A DNA stretch of 64,000 bases from Clostridium fallax (GTDB lineage: Bacteria > Bacillota > Clostridia > Clostridiales > Clostridiaceae), in assembly GCF_900129365.1 (NCBI RefSeq), contig NZ_FQVM01000009.1, forward strand, positions 1 through 64,000, read 5' to 3'. The position numbers and the translations under genes were made by a program. This document shows, one piece after another, positions 45,616 to 54,404 of this stretch (position 1 is its first letter; each line of letters begins with the position of its first letter). The notes beneath the pieces are model-generated. The model saw only the letters and a program-made list of their open reading frames with translations, did no database searches and was not told the origin of the DNA.

Positions 45616-46980
45616 CTAATTTAAAGCTTTAAACTCTTTCTTTTTAGGTATAATAACTATAAATACAAATATTATTACTAATAGTATCCCTTTAACTACA
45701 CTACTTAAGCTTATACTCCACCAAACTCCATTTAACCCTAAAAATGTACCAGATAATAATATTGCAAAAGGTACTCTTAACCCTGTAAAAACTATACTTA
45801 TTATAGAAGGAATTAATGTTTTACCAAGTCCATTAAAGGCTCCTGAAGTTGTTATCTCTATACACATAAATAATTGAGAATATCCTAAAATTTTAAGATA
45901 TACAGCTCCCATAGATACAGCTTCCGCCTCTGGAATAAATATTTTAAATATATGTTCTCCTCCCAAAACTAAAAGAGCTGTTGCAAAAATACCTACTAAA
46001 ACAGCCATTCCTATAGTTACAAAGTATCCCTTAAAAATTCTTTTCCACTTTTTAGCTCCAAAGTTCTGTCCCACAAAAGCCCCTAATGCAGTAGAAAATC
46101 CCCCTGCTGTCATCCAGGATATAGCTTCTATTTGAGACCCAACCTTCTGAACAGCAATAGCTGTGGATCCCCAATCTGCAATTATCCTTGCAATAAGCAT
46201 TGAAAAAAATGAAAATAATCCATTTTGAACTGCAACAGGGAATCCAAGTTTAAAAATTCTTTTAATATATTCTCCATTAAGAGGTTCTTTTAAATTTATT
46301 CTAAAATAACTTTCAACTTTTTTTCTTATTGCATATATAAAACATAAGGTTACTATGATTTGAGCAATAACTGTTGCTAATGCTGCTCCTATAACCCCTA
46401 ACTTTGGAAATGGTCCAAATCCATATATTAAAATTGGATCAAATATAATATTAAATAAAAGTCCTAAAGTATTTATATAAAATGGTGTTTTACTATCACC
46501 GGATCCATTAAATATTCCTGTAAATATAGGGTTTATAAAATTAAAACTAATTCCTATAGATACAATAACTAAATAATTTATGGACATTGAAATAACTTCT
46601 GAATCTCCTAAATTAAAAAAACTTATAAGTGGATTTCTTAATAAAATTAATAAAGTTCCATAAACTACTGACAAAATTATATTTAACTTAATACTATTTC
46701 TTATATAACTTTTAGCTTCTACCTCATTTTTTCTTCCTACAGCTTGAGATACCCCAACCTCTGCACCTATTTTAGAAATTATCATTAAAGATTGACCAAA
46801 CCATATAAAAAATCCTGCTGTTCCAACAGCTGCTACAGATTTACTTCCTAAATTTCCAAGCCAAAACATATCGGTCATATTATAAGCCATTTGAATAAAT
46901 GATGTGCCTATAATAGGCATTGCTAAAGCTATCAATGTAGGAACTATTTTCCCTTCTGTTAAATTTATATTCTTTTTCAT
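45616..46980 (-). CDS. MATE-family multidrug efflux transporter
   Basis: A 454-residue membrane protein with about twelve helices in two similar halves. It belongs to the MATE family that exports cationic drugs and metabolites with Na+ or H+. It starts LTEGKIVPTLIALAMPIIGTSFIQMAYNMTDMFWLG, with the typical N-terminal Pro-rich helix. GGAGGTAAT precedes the ATG. Substrates cannot be predicted. Confidence 0.9.
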   Translation of the reverse strand: MKKNINLTEGKIVPTLIALAMPIIGTSFIQMAYNMTDMFWLGNLGSKSVAAVGTAGFFIWFGQSLMIISKIGAEVGVSQAVGRKNEVEAKSYIRNSIKLNIILSVVYGTLLILLRNPLISFFNLGDSEVISMSINYLVIVSIGISFNFINPIFTGIFNGSGDSKTPFYINTLGLLFNIIFDPILIYGFGPFPKLGVIGAALATVIAQIIVTLCFIYAIRKKVESYFRINLKEPLNGEYIKRIFKLGFPVAVQNGLFSFFSMLIARIIADWGSTAIAVQKVGSQIEAISWMTAGGFSTALGAFVGQNFGAKKWKRIFKGYFVTIGMAVLVGIFATALLVLGGEHIFKIFIPEAEAVSMGAVYLKILGYSQLFMCIEITTSGAFNGLGKTLIPSIISIVFTGLRVPFAILLSGTFLGLNGVWWSISLSSVVKGILLVIIFVFIVIIPKKKEFKALN

Positions 46981-47049
46981 ATATTACCTCCTTTATTAAT
47001 GTAATATAGTATAAATAATTTAAAGAAATGTCAATAATAATTAAATAAA

Positions 47050-47094
47050 AAACTCTTAAAGCAATTTATTATATCAAAATTACTTTAAGAGTTT
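47050..47094 (-). terminator. Terminator of the cysteine-rich small protein gene
   Basis: AAACTCTTAAAG (47050-47061) pairs with CTTTAAGAGTTT (47083-47094), U run on the minus strand. Confidence 0.8.
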
Positions 47095-47165
47095 CATAAG
47101 ATTTTAAAAAAATTTTTATTCGCCTTCATATTAATTAAAATAAATTTTATGTTTCCTTATTGTCT

Positions 47166-47432
47166 TTATTTATTTTCAGATATTTTTTCTTCTTTTACAT
47201 CTTCTAAAGATTCATCTTTTTTGTCATTACAACAATTTTCATTTTCTTTACATTGAGAGGAGTCATCTTCGCAGCTGCAAACTTCATCATTGCAATGACA
47301 CTCATCTTCACAGTTATAATTTTCCATACCTTCTTCATTCATACAACATCCATTTTTCTTTTTATCATAAATAATTGCTCCAACTAAAGCTGCTGATGCT
47401 GCTACCAATAAAGCTACTTTTCCTTTACTCAT
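47166..47432 (-). CDS. Cysteine-rich acidic membrane-anchored small protein
   Basis: About 88 residues. An N-terminal membrane helix (ALLVAASAALVGAIIY) is followed by a region packed with Cys, Asp and Glu: CCMNEEG, CEDECHCNDEVCSCEDD, CKENENCC. This spacing could bind metal ions or form disulfides, but it matches no named family I know. The ATG at 47432 is preferred over 47438 because AGGTGA is then 7 nt away. Monocistronic, with its own terminator. Confidence 0.7.
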   Translation of the reverse strand: MSKGKVALLVAASAALVGAIIYDKKKNGCCMNEEGMENYNCEDECHCNDEVCSCEDDSSQCKENENCCNDKKDESLEDVKEEKISENK

Positions 47433-47709
47433 TTTCATATTATCACCTCATTTTTTATACTTTCTCTTTATATATATTATAGTAAAAAGATTTCTAAAAA
47501 GAAATATGCTCTTTGTAATATTTATAATGTTTAAATAAAATTATCTAAGTTTTAAAATATATTCTTAATATTTAAACCTAATTAACAACTATAAATTATT
47601 ATGAAAATCCAAATTTTTAATAATCTATTATTGTATTATAATATTAAAAAGGTAAATTATATATAAAATTATCTTCTATATACAAATTTTAAAATAAGGG
47701 GGATTTATA

Positions 47710-48381
47710 ATGCACGATTCATATTGGCTTTTTTTAAGACTTATAGTTGCTGGGATTTTAGCAGGAGCTATAGGTTTAGAAAGAGAAATTAGGTCAAAAG
47801 AAGCTGGATTTAGAACACATTTTCTTGTAGGCGTTGGAAGCGCACTTATAATGATTGTATCTAAATATGGCTTTTTTGATGTGATTTCTTATAATCACAT
47901 AGGTTTAGATCCTAGCAGAATAGCTGCACAAGTTATCAGTGGAGTAGGATTCTTAGGTGCTGGAACTATAATTATAGAGAAAAAAATTGTTAGGGGTTTA
48001 ACTACTGCAGCAGGAATATGGGCCACTGCTGGTATTGGAATAACTATTGGATCTGGCTTATATAAATTAGCAATATTTTCTACCCTTCTTGTATTAGTGG
48101 GTCTTGAACTACTTCAAAGATTATTTAAATATCAACTAACTAAAATATTAGATGTAAATATAAAACTTTCAACTAATTCATCTTTAGATGTTTTAAAAGT
48201 TTTACAAGAAAATAAAAGCACAGTTCTAAGTTATAAATGTGATAAGCTTAAAGATAACGATAATATACACTATCTTATTGAATGTAAACTTAAAACAAAA
48301 ATGTCAAACGATAATTCCTTATTATTAGAAAATATTCAAAAATTGCCTAATGTATTATCTATAAATATAGAAAATATATAA
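47710..48381 (+). CDS. MgtC/SapB-family membrane protein
   Basis: A 223-residue protein. The N-terminal half has four to five membrane segments with the family signature GLEREIRSKEAGFRTHFLVGVGSALIM and RIAAQVISGVGFLGAGTI. The C-terminal soluble part (about 150-223) is ACT-like. MgtC proteins modulate magnesium and ATP homeostasis in other bacteria. AAGGGGGATTTATA precedes the ATG. No magnesium leader was recognised upstream. Confidence 0.88.
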   Translation: MHDSYWLFLRLIVAGILAGAIGLEREIRSKEAGFRTHFLVGVGSALIMIVSKYGFFDVISYNHIGLDPSRIAAQVISGVGFLGAGTIIIEKKIVRGLTTAAGIWATAGIGITIGSGLYKLAIFSTLLVLVGLELLQRLFKYQLTKILDVNIKLSTNSSLDVLKVLQENKSTVLSYKCDKLKDNDNIHYLIECKLKTKMSNDNSLLLENIQKLPNVLSINIENI

Positions 48382-48407
48382 TCATTAATTTTTCAGATTA
48401 TTTTATA

Positions 48408-48436
48408 TTGATTTATCAAAAATTAAGTGGTATACT
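48408..48436 (+). promoter_or_regulatory. Promoter of the NSS transporter leader
   Basis: TTGATT at 48408-48413, exactly 17 nt, TATACT at 48431-48436. The transcript would start near 48443, some 290 nt before the transporter ATG, leaving a long structured leader. Confidence 0.75.
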
Positions 48437-48468
48437 AAAAAAAATATTTAAAAGAGGTAATTAACTTT

Positions 48469-48534
48469 ATGAAAATAATAACTTTATCACTTAGTAATGT
48501 AAATAGAATATTTTACTTTAGCTATTATAGATAA
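48469..48534 (+). CDS. Leader peptide rich in Phe and Tyr codons
   Basis: A 21-codon reading frame, ATG to TAA, translated MKIITLSLSNVNRIFYFSYYR. AAAGAGGT lies about 10 nt upstream (48451-48458). Codons 15-20 read Phe-Tyr-Phe-Ser-Tyr-Tyr (TTT TAC TTT AGC TAT TAT, 48511-48528). This is the layout of an attenuator leader peptide. The stop codon at 48532-48534 is directly followed by the first arm of the downstream helix series. Translation is inferred; the product itself probably has no function. Confidence 0.65.
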   Translation: MKIITLSLSNVNRIFYFSYYR

Positions 48535-48686
48535 GGTTTGTATTAAAAATTATAGATACAAACCGAGAGTTTTGTATCTATGATGGTTTTAAAGTTATGT
48601 AAAATAAGCCACATAGTATACTATGTGGCTTTAATTATAAAAATTTTAGGTCACATAGTAAAAAAATACTATGTGACCTTTTTTTT
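48535..48686 (+). promoter_or_regulatory. Candidate ribosome-mediated attenuator of the NSS transporter
   Basis: Seven RNA segments form six mutually exclusive helices. Segment 1 (48535-48543, GGTTTGTAT) pairs with 2 (48556-48564, ATACAAACC). Segment 2 (48552-48562) also pairs with 3 (48571-48581, 11 bp). Segment 3 (48578-48589) also pairs with 4 (48606-48616) with one bulged A and one G-U pair. Segment 4 pairs with 5 (palindrome 48606-48631). Segment 5 (48619-48627) also pairs with 6 (48652-48660). Segment 6 pairs with 7 to form the terminator. Segment 1 free predicts read-through; segment 1 covered by a ribosome at the stop codon predicts termination. Confidence 0.65.
48648..48686 (+). terminator. 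Intrinsic terminator in the NSS transporter leader
   Basis: AGGTCACATAGTA (48648-48660), A6 loop, TACTATGTGACCT (48667-48679), then eight T (48679-48686). It lies 46 nt upstream of the transporter start codon, so it must be bypassed for expression. Confidence 0.85.
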
Positions 48687-48731
48687 ATAAATCTCATTAA
48701 ATACAAAAGATATAATAAGGAGGCTAATTTT

Positions 48732-50042
48732 ATGAAAAAAAAAGAAACATTTTCTAGTAAAATGGGGTTTATCTTAGCTTGTTTAGGTGCTGCCATAGGA
48801 CTAGGTAACATTTGGTTATTTCCTTGGAGACTTGGAACTTATGGTGGAGCTGCTTTTTTAATACCCTACATAATATTTTCTTTTACCCTTGCAAAAACTG
48901 GTATGATTTTAGAAATAGCTCTAGGTAGATATATGAAAAAGAGTCCTTATGATGCAATTAAAAATATTTTAGAAAATAAAAATCTACCTTTAAAAAATTT
49001 GATATCTATAATACCTACATTAAGTATTTTAGGAATATTTCTTTTTTACTCTATAGTTTTTGGATGGATCTTAAAATATTTTACTTTAAGCATAACTTTT
49101 AAAATTAAAGATTTAAATACTGCTTCTAGCTTTTTAAATATAGCTGGAAACTCTAATAGTATATTCTGGCATGGCTTAGCTATTTTATTAACTGCTATAG
49201 TCGTTATTTTAGGTGTACAAAATGGAATAGAAAAATTAAATAAGTGTATAATGCCTGCATTATTTATAGGTTTTTCACTATTAGCAATAGTATCTATTTC
49301 TCTTCCAAATTCTATAGAAGGATTGAAATACTTATTTTTACCTCATTGGGAATCCTTATTAAATATAGAGACTTGGATTATGGCTTTAGGACAAGCATTT
49401 TTCTCTACATCTTTAACTGGTGCCGGTTTAGTTTTATATGGTTCTTACTTAAAAGATGATGTAGATATATTAGATGCTAGTAACAAAACTATAATATTTA
49501 ACTTACTATCTGCTTTACTGTCTGCTTTAGTTATTATGCCTGCGGTATTCTCATTTGGACTAAATCCAGAGTCAGGTCCATCTTTATTATTTATAACTAT
49601 TCCTGAAATATTTAAAAATATGAAAGGTGGAAGTTTATTTGCCATACTATTTTTCCTAACTGTAGTATTTGCAGCTATTTCCTCTGCTATAAATATGTTA
49701 AACTGTGGTACAGATCTACTTATAAGTCATTCAAATTTATCAAGAAAAAAAGCTACCTTAATTTTATCAGTAATATTTTTTATAGTAAGTATTCCCATGG
49801 ATTTAAGTATGACACTATTTACAAAGTTTTCAGATTTTATAACTATAGTTTTAGCACCACTTGGAGCATTAATAGCTATGATATCATTTATATGGTTTTT
49901 ACCTAAATTTAGAGCTTTTAATGAAATAATTAAGGGAAGCAATAGAACACTTTCTAAAAGTTTTATTATTCTTTCAAAATATATACTTCCTATATCTACT
50001 GCTATAATAATATTATTGGGTATAATTTATGGTGGAATTTAA
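48732..50042 (+). CDS. NSS-family sodium-dependent amino acid transporter
   Basis: A 436-residue membrane protein of the neurotransmitter:sodium symporter family (SNF). It starts with FSSKMGFILACLGAAIGLGNIWLFPW, holding the sodium and substrate motif of helix 1 (GAAIGLGNIW) and RLGTYGGAAFLIPY of helix 2. About eleven helices are visible, and the length matches the eleven-helix bacterial tyrosine transporter Tyt1 described in Fusobacterium. The gene has a long leader with a Phe/Tyr-rich leader peptide and a terminator, so the substrate is probably an aromatic amino acid. Substrate is inferred. AAGGAGGCTAATTTT precedes the ATG. Confidence 0.88.
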   Translation: MKKKETFSSKMGFILACLGAAIGLGNIWLFPWRLGTYGGAAFLIPYIIFSFTLAKTGMILEIALGRYMKKSPYDAIKNILENKNLPLKNLISIIPTLSILGIFLFYSIVFGWILKYFTLSITFKIKDLNTASSFLNIAGNSNSIFWHGLAILLTAIVVILGVQNGIEKLNKCIMPALFIGFSLLAIVSISLPNSIEGLKYLFLPHWESLLNIETWIMALGQAFFSTSLTGAGLVLYGSYLKDDVDILDASNKTIIFNLLSALLSALVIMPAVFSFGLNPESGPSLLFITIPEIFKNMKGGSLFAILFFLTVVFAAISSAINMLNCGTDLLISHSNLSRKKATLILSVIFFIVSIPMDLSMTLFTKFSDFITIVLAPLGALIAMISFIWFLPKFRAFNEIIKGSNRTLSKSFIILSKYILPISTAIIILLGIIYGGI

Positions 50043-50113
50043 AAATGTATTATTTGAATATAATATTAATTAAAATAAAAATATTTATAATGTTTTTTAT
50101 TTTAATCTTAAAA

Positions 50114-50148
50114 AAAGGAACTTTATCAAATTTTGATAAAGTTCCTTT
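50114..50148. terminator. Bidirectional terminator between NSS transporter and PfkB kinase genes
   Basis: A 17-bp stem (AAAGGAACTTTATCAAA 50114-50130 and its complement 50132-50148). The U run is strongest for the minus-strand gene. Confidence 0.85.
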
Positions 50149-50202
50149 AAATATTTTAAAACTTAAAATAGAATATAAAAATAAACTATTTATACAATTT
50201 AA

Positions 50203-51159
50203 TTATTTGTATGTAATTTGCTCCCAATCAAGAGAGTTAAGCTCTTCATTAACAAAATTAATATCCATTTTAGGATGTATTGTTTCTTCATGAGCTATAG
50301 TTATAGTAGACATTGTTATTGCAAGTTTTACTATTTCTTCTAAGGATAAGTTATTCATATATCCATAACCTAAACCTGCTACAAAAGCATCTCCTGCTCC
50401 AGTTACATTCTTTACCAAAACATCTCTGGCCTTTGTTTTTCCCCACTTTTTGCCGTTAGTAAAAAATATGCCTTCTTCATCTAAACTTATAAATACATTT
50501 TTTACTCCTAAACTCAAAAAATATTCTCCAGCTTTTAATAGATCCTCATCACTTTTTATAGGAAAGCCAGCTAAAACTTCTGCTTCATGTCTATTAGGCT
50601 TTATTGTATGAAAATATCTAACAAGATGTCTTATATTTTCAGCTCTTGCCGCTGAAACTGGATCTAAAATAAATTTTGTATTATCTCCATAGTTTAGTAA
50701 TAAATATTCCATTGTTTTAGGGTTATCAGAATCTAAAACAACATACTCTGCATTAGATATAATCTCTGCTTTAGTTGATAAAAATTCTTGGTCTAATGCA
50801 TTTATTATTTTTAAATCTGCAATTGCAGAAACCATTTCCCCATTCTCATCTAATATTGCCAAATATGTTGGAGTTCCTGCTCCTTCTACTATTAATGAAT
50901 CACTCATATCATAGCCAATTTCTTTTGATTGACTCATCATATTATATCCATTTTCGTCATCACCAAGTATAGATATAAATTTCGTATTTACTCCTACTCT
51001 GGCCATATTTTCAGCAATATTTCTACATACCCCACCATAAGATAATTTAACTCTTCCTGGAGTTGAATTATGTGATCTATAGGTAGCTTTACTAAAACCA
51101 AATATATCTATTACTGATGCACCTATAACAAGTAAATATGGTTCTGTTGTTTTGTTCAT
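50203..51159 (-). CDS. PfkB-family carbohydrate or nucleoside kinase
   Basis: A 318-residue kinase of the PfkB/ribokinase family. The N-terminal signature is GGVCRNIAENMARVG; the C-terminal catalytic motif is NVTGAGDAFVAGLGYG, with the catalytic Asp in GAGD. The N-terminal pattern resembles pseudouridine kinases (PsuK/YeiC), but no psuG glycosidase gene lies beside it, so the substrate remains open. Monocistronic, GTAGGAGGATGG before the ATG. Confidence 0.85.
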   Translation of the reverse strand: MNKTTEPYLLVIGASVIDIFGFSKATYRSHNSTPGRVKLSYGGVCRNIAENMARVGVNTKFISILGDDENGYNMMSQSKEIGYDMSDSLIVEGAGTPTYLAILDENGEMVSAIADLKIINALDQEFLSTKAEIISNAEYVVLDSDNPKTMEYLLLNYGDNTKFILDPVSAARAENIRHLVRYFHTIKPNRHEAEVLAGFPIKSDEDLLKAGEYFLSLGVKNVFISLDEEGIFFTNGKKWGKTKARDVLVKNVTGAGDAFVAGLGYGYMNNLSLEEIVKLAITMSTITIAHEETIHPKMDINFVNEELNSLDWEQITYK

Positions 51160-51230
51160 GTTTTTCCATCCTCCTACTCTAACTTCTTTATTTTATCATA
51201 ATTTTTTTTTTTGAGTAGTGGCTTTTTTCC

Positions 51231-51425
51231 TTATTTTAAAACAAATTGATTATTTTCTTCATTGTAAACATATCCAACAGATAAAAGTACATCTTTAAGT
51301 TCTTTTTCATCCACATTTAAATCATCACATAAATTAAAAAGAGAATTATAATAATCTCTAAGTTTTAAATTTATAATACTTAAAAGCATAAAGGGATCTC
51401 TTTGTCTTAAGTTTCCTAATTCCAT
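51231..51425 (-). CDS. DUF4250 family small protein
   Basis: A 64-residue protein with the family pattern RDPFMLLSIINLKLRDYYNSL...LCDDLNVDEKELKDVLLSVGYVYNEENNQF. No membrane segment. GGTGGAAAA precedes the ATG. The family is frequent in Clostridia; its function is unknown. Confidence 0.8.
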   Translation of the reverse strand: MELGNLRQRDPFMLLSIINLKLRDYYNSLFNLCDDLNVDEKELKDVLLSVGYVYNEENNQFVLK

Positions 51426-51551
51426 TTTTCCACCTCATATATTTAAATATTTTATATTTTTAGTATTTACAATATAATTTAAATTAAAATCAAATACAAA
51501 TTTTATTTTACCTAAAATTCCTCTTATTGAAAAGTTTTATATAAAAATTAG

Positions 51552-51599
51552 AAAGACTTCATAACATATAATTTTAAAATTATATGTTATGAAGTCTTT
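51552..51599. terminator. Terminator of the adenosine deaminase gene
   Basis: A perfect 24-bp inverted repeat (51552-51575 and 51576-51599), T-rich on the minus strand side. Confidence 0.9.
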
Positions 51600-51615
51600 T
51601 AATATAAAAATATAT

Positions 51616-52632
51616 TTATTTTATTTCTTTTATACTATTTATAATAGAACTTTTTGTTTTATCATCGCAGAAACTACTATTAACTGTATTTATATTTATC
51701 TGTTTTATTTCATCTAATGAAAAATTTAATTCTTCATATAATTTAATATATTCTTCTGTTAAATCTACATTAGAAACTGTGTTATTATCTGTATTTAATG
51801 TAACATTTAATCCCTTATCGAAAAATCTTCTAACAGGATGATTTTTAATTTTATCTACAATTTCTGTATTGTAATTGCTAGTCATACATATCTCTAAAGG
51901 TATATTGTTTTTTATTAAAAATTCTTCAACAGAGCTATCTTTGTAAGCGCTTACTCCATGGCCAATTCTTTCAGCACCTAAAAGATTTATAGAATCTATA
52001 ATATTTTTTTCATTTCCTGTTTCTCCTGCATGAATTGTTACATGAAATCCTAATTTTTTAGCTTCCTTAAATAATTCTTTAAATAATTTTGGTGGAAAAT
52101 CAGCTTCATTACCTGCTAAATCTACTGCAACAACACCTTTATTTATAAATTTCGCTACTTCTTTTAATTGATTGAAGTTTTTTTCATTAGTTTCATGTCT
52201 CATAAAAGAACAAATTATATTAGATTTAACTCCAAACCTTTTCTCTCCTTCATTTTTAGCATCTATTACCGCTTCTAATACATCTTTAATAGATAGTCCT
52301 TCTTCCAAATGTAAATATGGTGCGAATCTAAGTTCTATGTATTTTATATTTTCTTTAGAACAATCTTCTATTAACTCTAAAGTTATTCTATATATATTTT
52401 CCTTATCCTGCATTACTGACAATGGATATGAAAACTTTTTCAAATAATCTTTTAATGAACTACACTTATCTTCTACAGCAACATATTTTTTTAGTTCTTT
52501 AAGATCTTCTGTTGGAAGTTTTATCCCCCTTTTCTTTGAAAGTTCTAATAAAGTAGATGGTCTAACAGAGCCATCTATGTGACAATGTAGTTGAACTTTT
52601 GGCATATTTTTTATTATTTTTCTATAATCCAA
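51616..52632 (-). CDS. add: Adenosine deaminase
   Basis: A 338-residue zinc enzyme that deaminates adenosine to inosine in purine salvage. Zinc ligands appear in LHCHIDGS (HxH, about 15-18), in VTIHAGETG and in the C-terminal NTDNNTVSN. The catalytic Glu is in the HAGE motif. The start is TTG at 52632, chosen because GGGGGTG lies exactly 6 nt upstream; no ATG is found before residue 10. Length is normal for the family. Confidence 0.93.
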   Translation of the reverse strand: MDYRKIIKNMPKVQLHCHIDGSVRPSTLLELSKKRGIKLPTEDLKELKKYVAVEDKCSSLKDYLKKFSYPLSVMQDKENIYRITLELIEDCSKENIKYIELRFAPYLHLEEGLSIKDVLEAVIDAKNEGEKRFGVKSNIICSFMRHETNEKNFNQLKEVAKFINKGVVAVDLAGNEADFPPKLFKELFKEAKKLGFHVTIHAGETGNEKNIIDSINLLGAERIGHGVSAYKDSSVEEFLIKNNIPLEICMTSNYNTEIVDKIKNHPVRRFFDKGLNVTLNTDNNTVSNVDLTEEYIKLYEELNFSLDEIKQININTVNSSFCDDKTKSSIINSIKEIK

Positions 52633-52719
52633 TTATTACACCCCCATAATATTATGTTTGTCATTATACCACCCTTAACTCCTTTAAACAACTAGAATAT
52701 TTATAAATAATAATGCATA

Positions 52720-52768
52720 AAAATAAGCCTACAAAATTTCAAGTAAAAATCCTGTAGGCTTTTATTTT
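52720..52768 (-). terminator. Terminator of the small protein gene
   Basis: AAGCCTACA (about 52725-52733) pairs with TGTAGGCTT (52753-52761); AAAATAA and TTATTTT extend the stem with a bulge. U-rich on the minus strand. Confidence 0.75.
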
Positions 52769-52791
52769 ATAATAATAAAATTATAATAGGC

Positions 52792-52911
52792 TTATTTTTG
52801 TTTATTATGTTTATGTTGATTAGATATTTCAGGTACTGGCTCTACGTCATTTTTCTTTGGTGACTTAAATCTTTTGCTATTCCATGAAGATTGTTGGTTA
52901 TTTTTTGCCAT
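52792..52911 (-). CDS. 39-residue small basic protein
   Basis: Reading frame from ATG at 52911 to TAA at 52792, beginning MAKNNQQSSWNSKRFKSPKK and ending HKHNKQK. A very strong ribosome binding site (AGGAGGTG) and a terminator right after it support expression. Highly charged and hydrophilic with no membrane segment; Lys- and Asn-rich. It resembles small spore or nucleic-acid-binding peptides in composition only. It lies downstream of the 62-residue gene on the same strand. Confidence 0.65.
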   Translation of the reverse strand: MAKNNQQSSWNSKRFKSPKKNDVEPVPEISNQHKHNKQK

Positions 52912-52967
52912 AATAGCACACCTCCTAATTGTTTTTCTTAATTTAGTATGTGCTATTTATGTTTTTA

Positions 52968-53156
52968 TTATTTTTTATCTTCTACAATTTTATTTATAAG
53001 TTTTGAATCTATAAGTTCACTTTTGCTAAATCCTTTTCTAAAGTATCTTATTTGTTTATACTTTGTTCCATTCATTTCAAAATCTAAAATATCAATTCTA
53101 TCTCCCTTATAAATCAAAGGCTCCTTTTTTCCTTTAATAAAAATCTTTATTTCCAT
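52968..53156 (-). CDS. Small protein of unknown function
   Basis: A 62-residue basic soluble protein, beta-rich at the start (EIKIFIKGKKEPLIYKGDRIDILDF). AAAGGTATTATTTT precedes the ATG. It lies 22 nt downstream of the LacI-type regulator gene and is probably co-transcribed with it. No family recognised. Confidence 0.65.
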   Translation of the reverse strand: MEIKIFIKGKKEPLIYKGDRIDILDFEMNGTKYKQIRYFRKGFSKSELIDSKLINKIVEDKK

Positions 53157-53178
53157 AAAATAATACCTTTCTTAATTA

Positions 53179-54192
<1,014 letters not shown>

Positions 54193-54404
54193 CTATTTTT
54201 TTACTTAAATTTCACAATTATTTACTATAATTTTATCAGTAATTATATATTTTATCAAACCTTATTACTATTTATATATCTTAACATTGAAAATATTTTC
54301 CATTTAATGTATTATATAGGTAATAATTGTAATTAACTTTTACTTTTATACGTTTTTTCAGTAATATTCTTATAATTATAAATCAAATTACCTAGGAGGA
54401 TACT

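Larger units (their letters stand above)
52633..52967. other. Intergenic stretch holding a small gene and a terminator
   Basis: 335 nt. It contains a terminator (52720-52768) on the minus strand and the 39-residue small protein gene at 52792-52911. The stretch GTTAATAA...repeats AAATAAGCCT twice (about 52721 and, inverted, 52787), so two alternative hairpins exist. Confidence 0.65.

Noticed and set aside
48382..48731. T-box riboswitch upstream of the NSS transporter
   Set aside because: No T-box consensus (AGGGTGGNACCGCG) and no specifier loop; the region is explained by the leader peptide and alternative hairpins.
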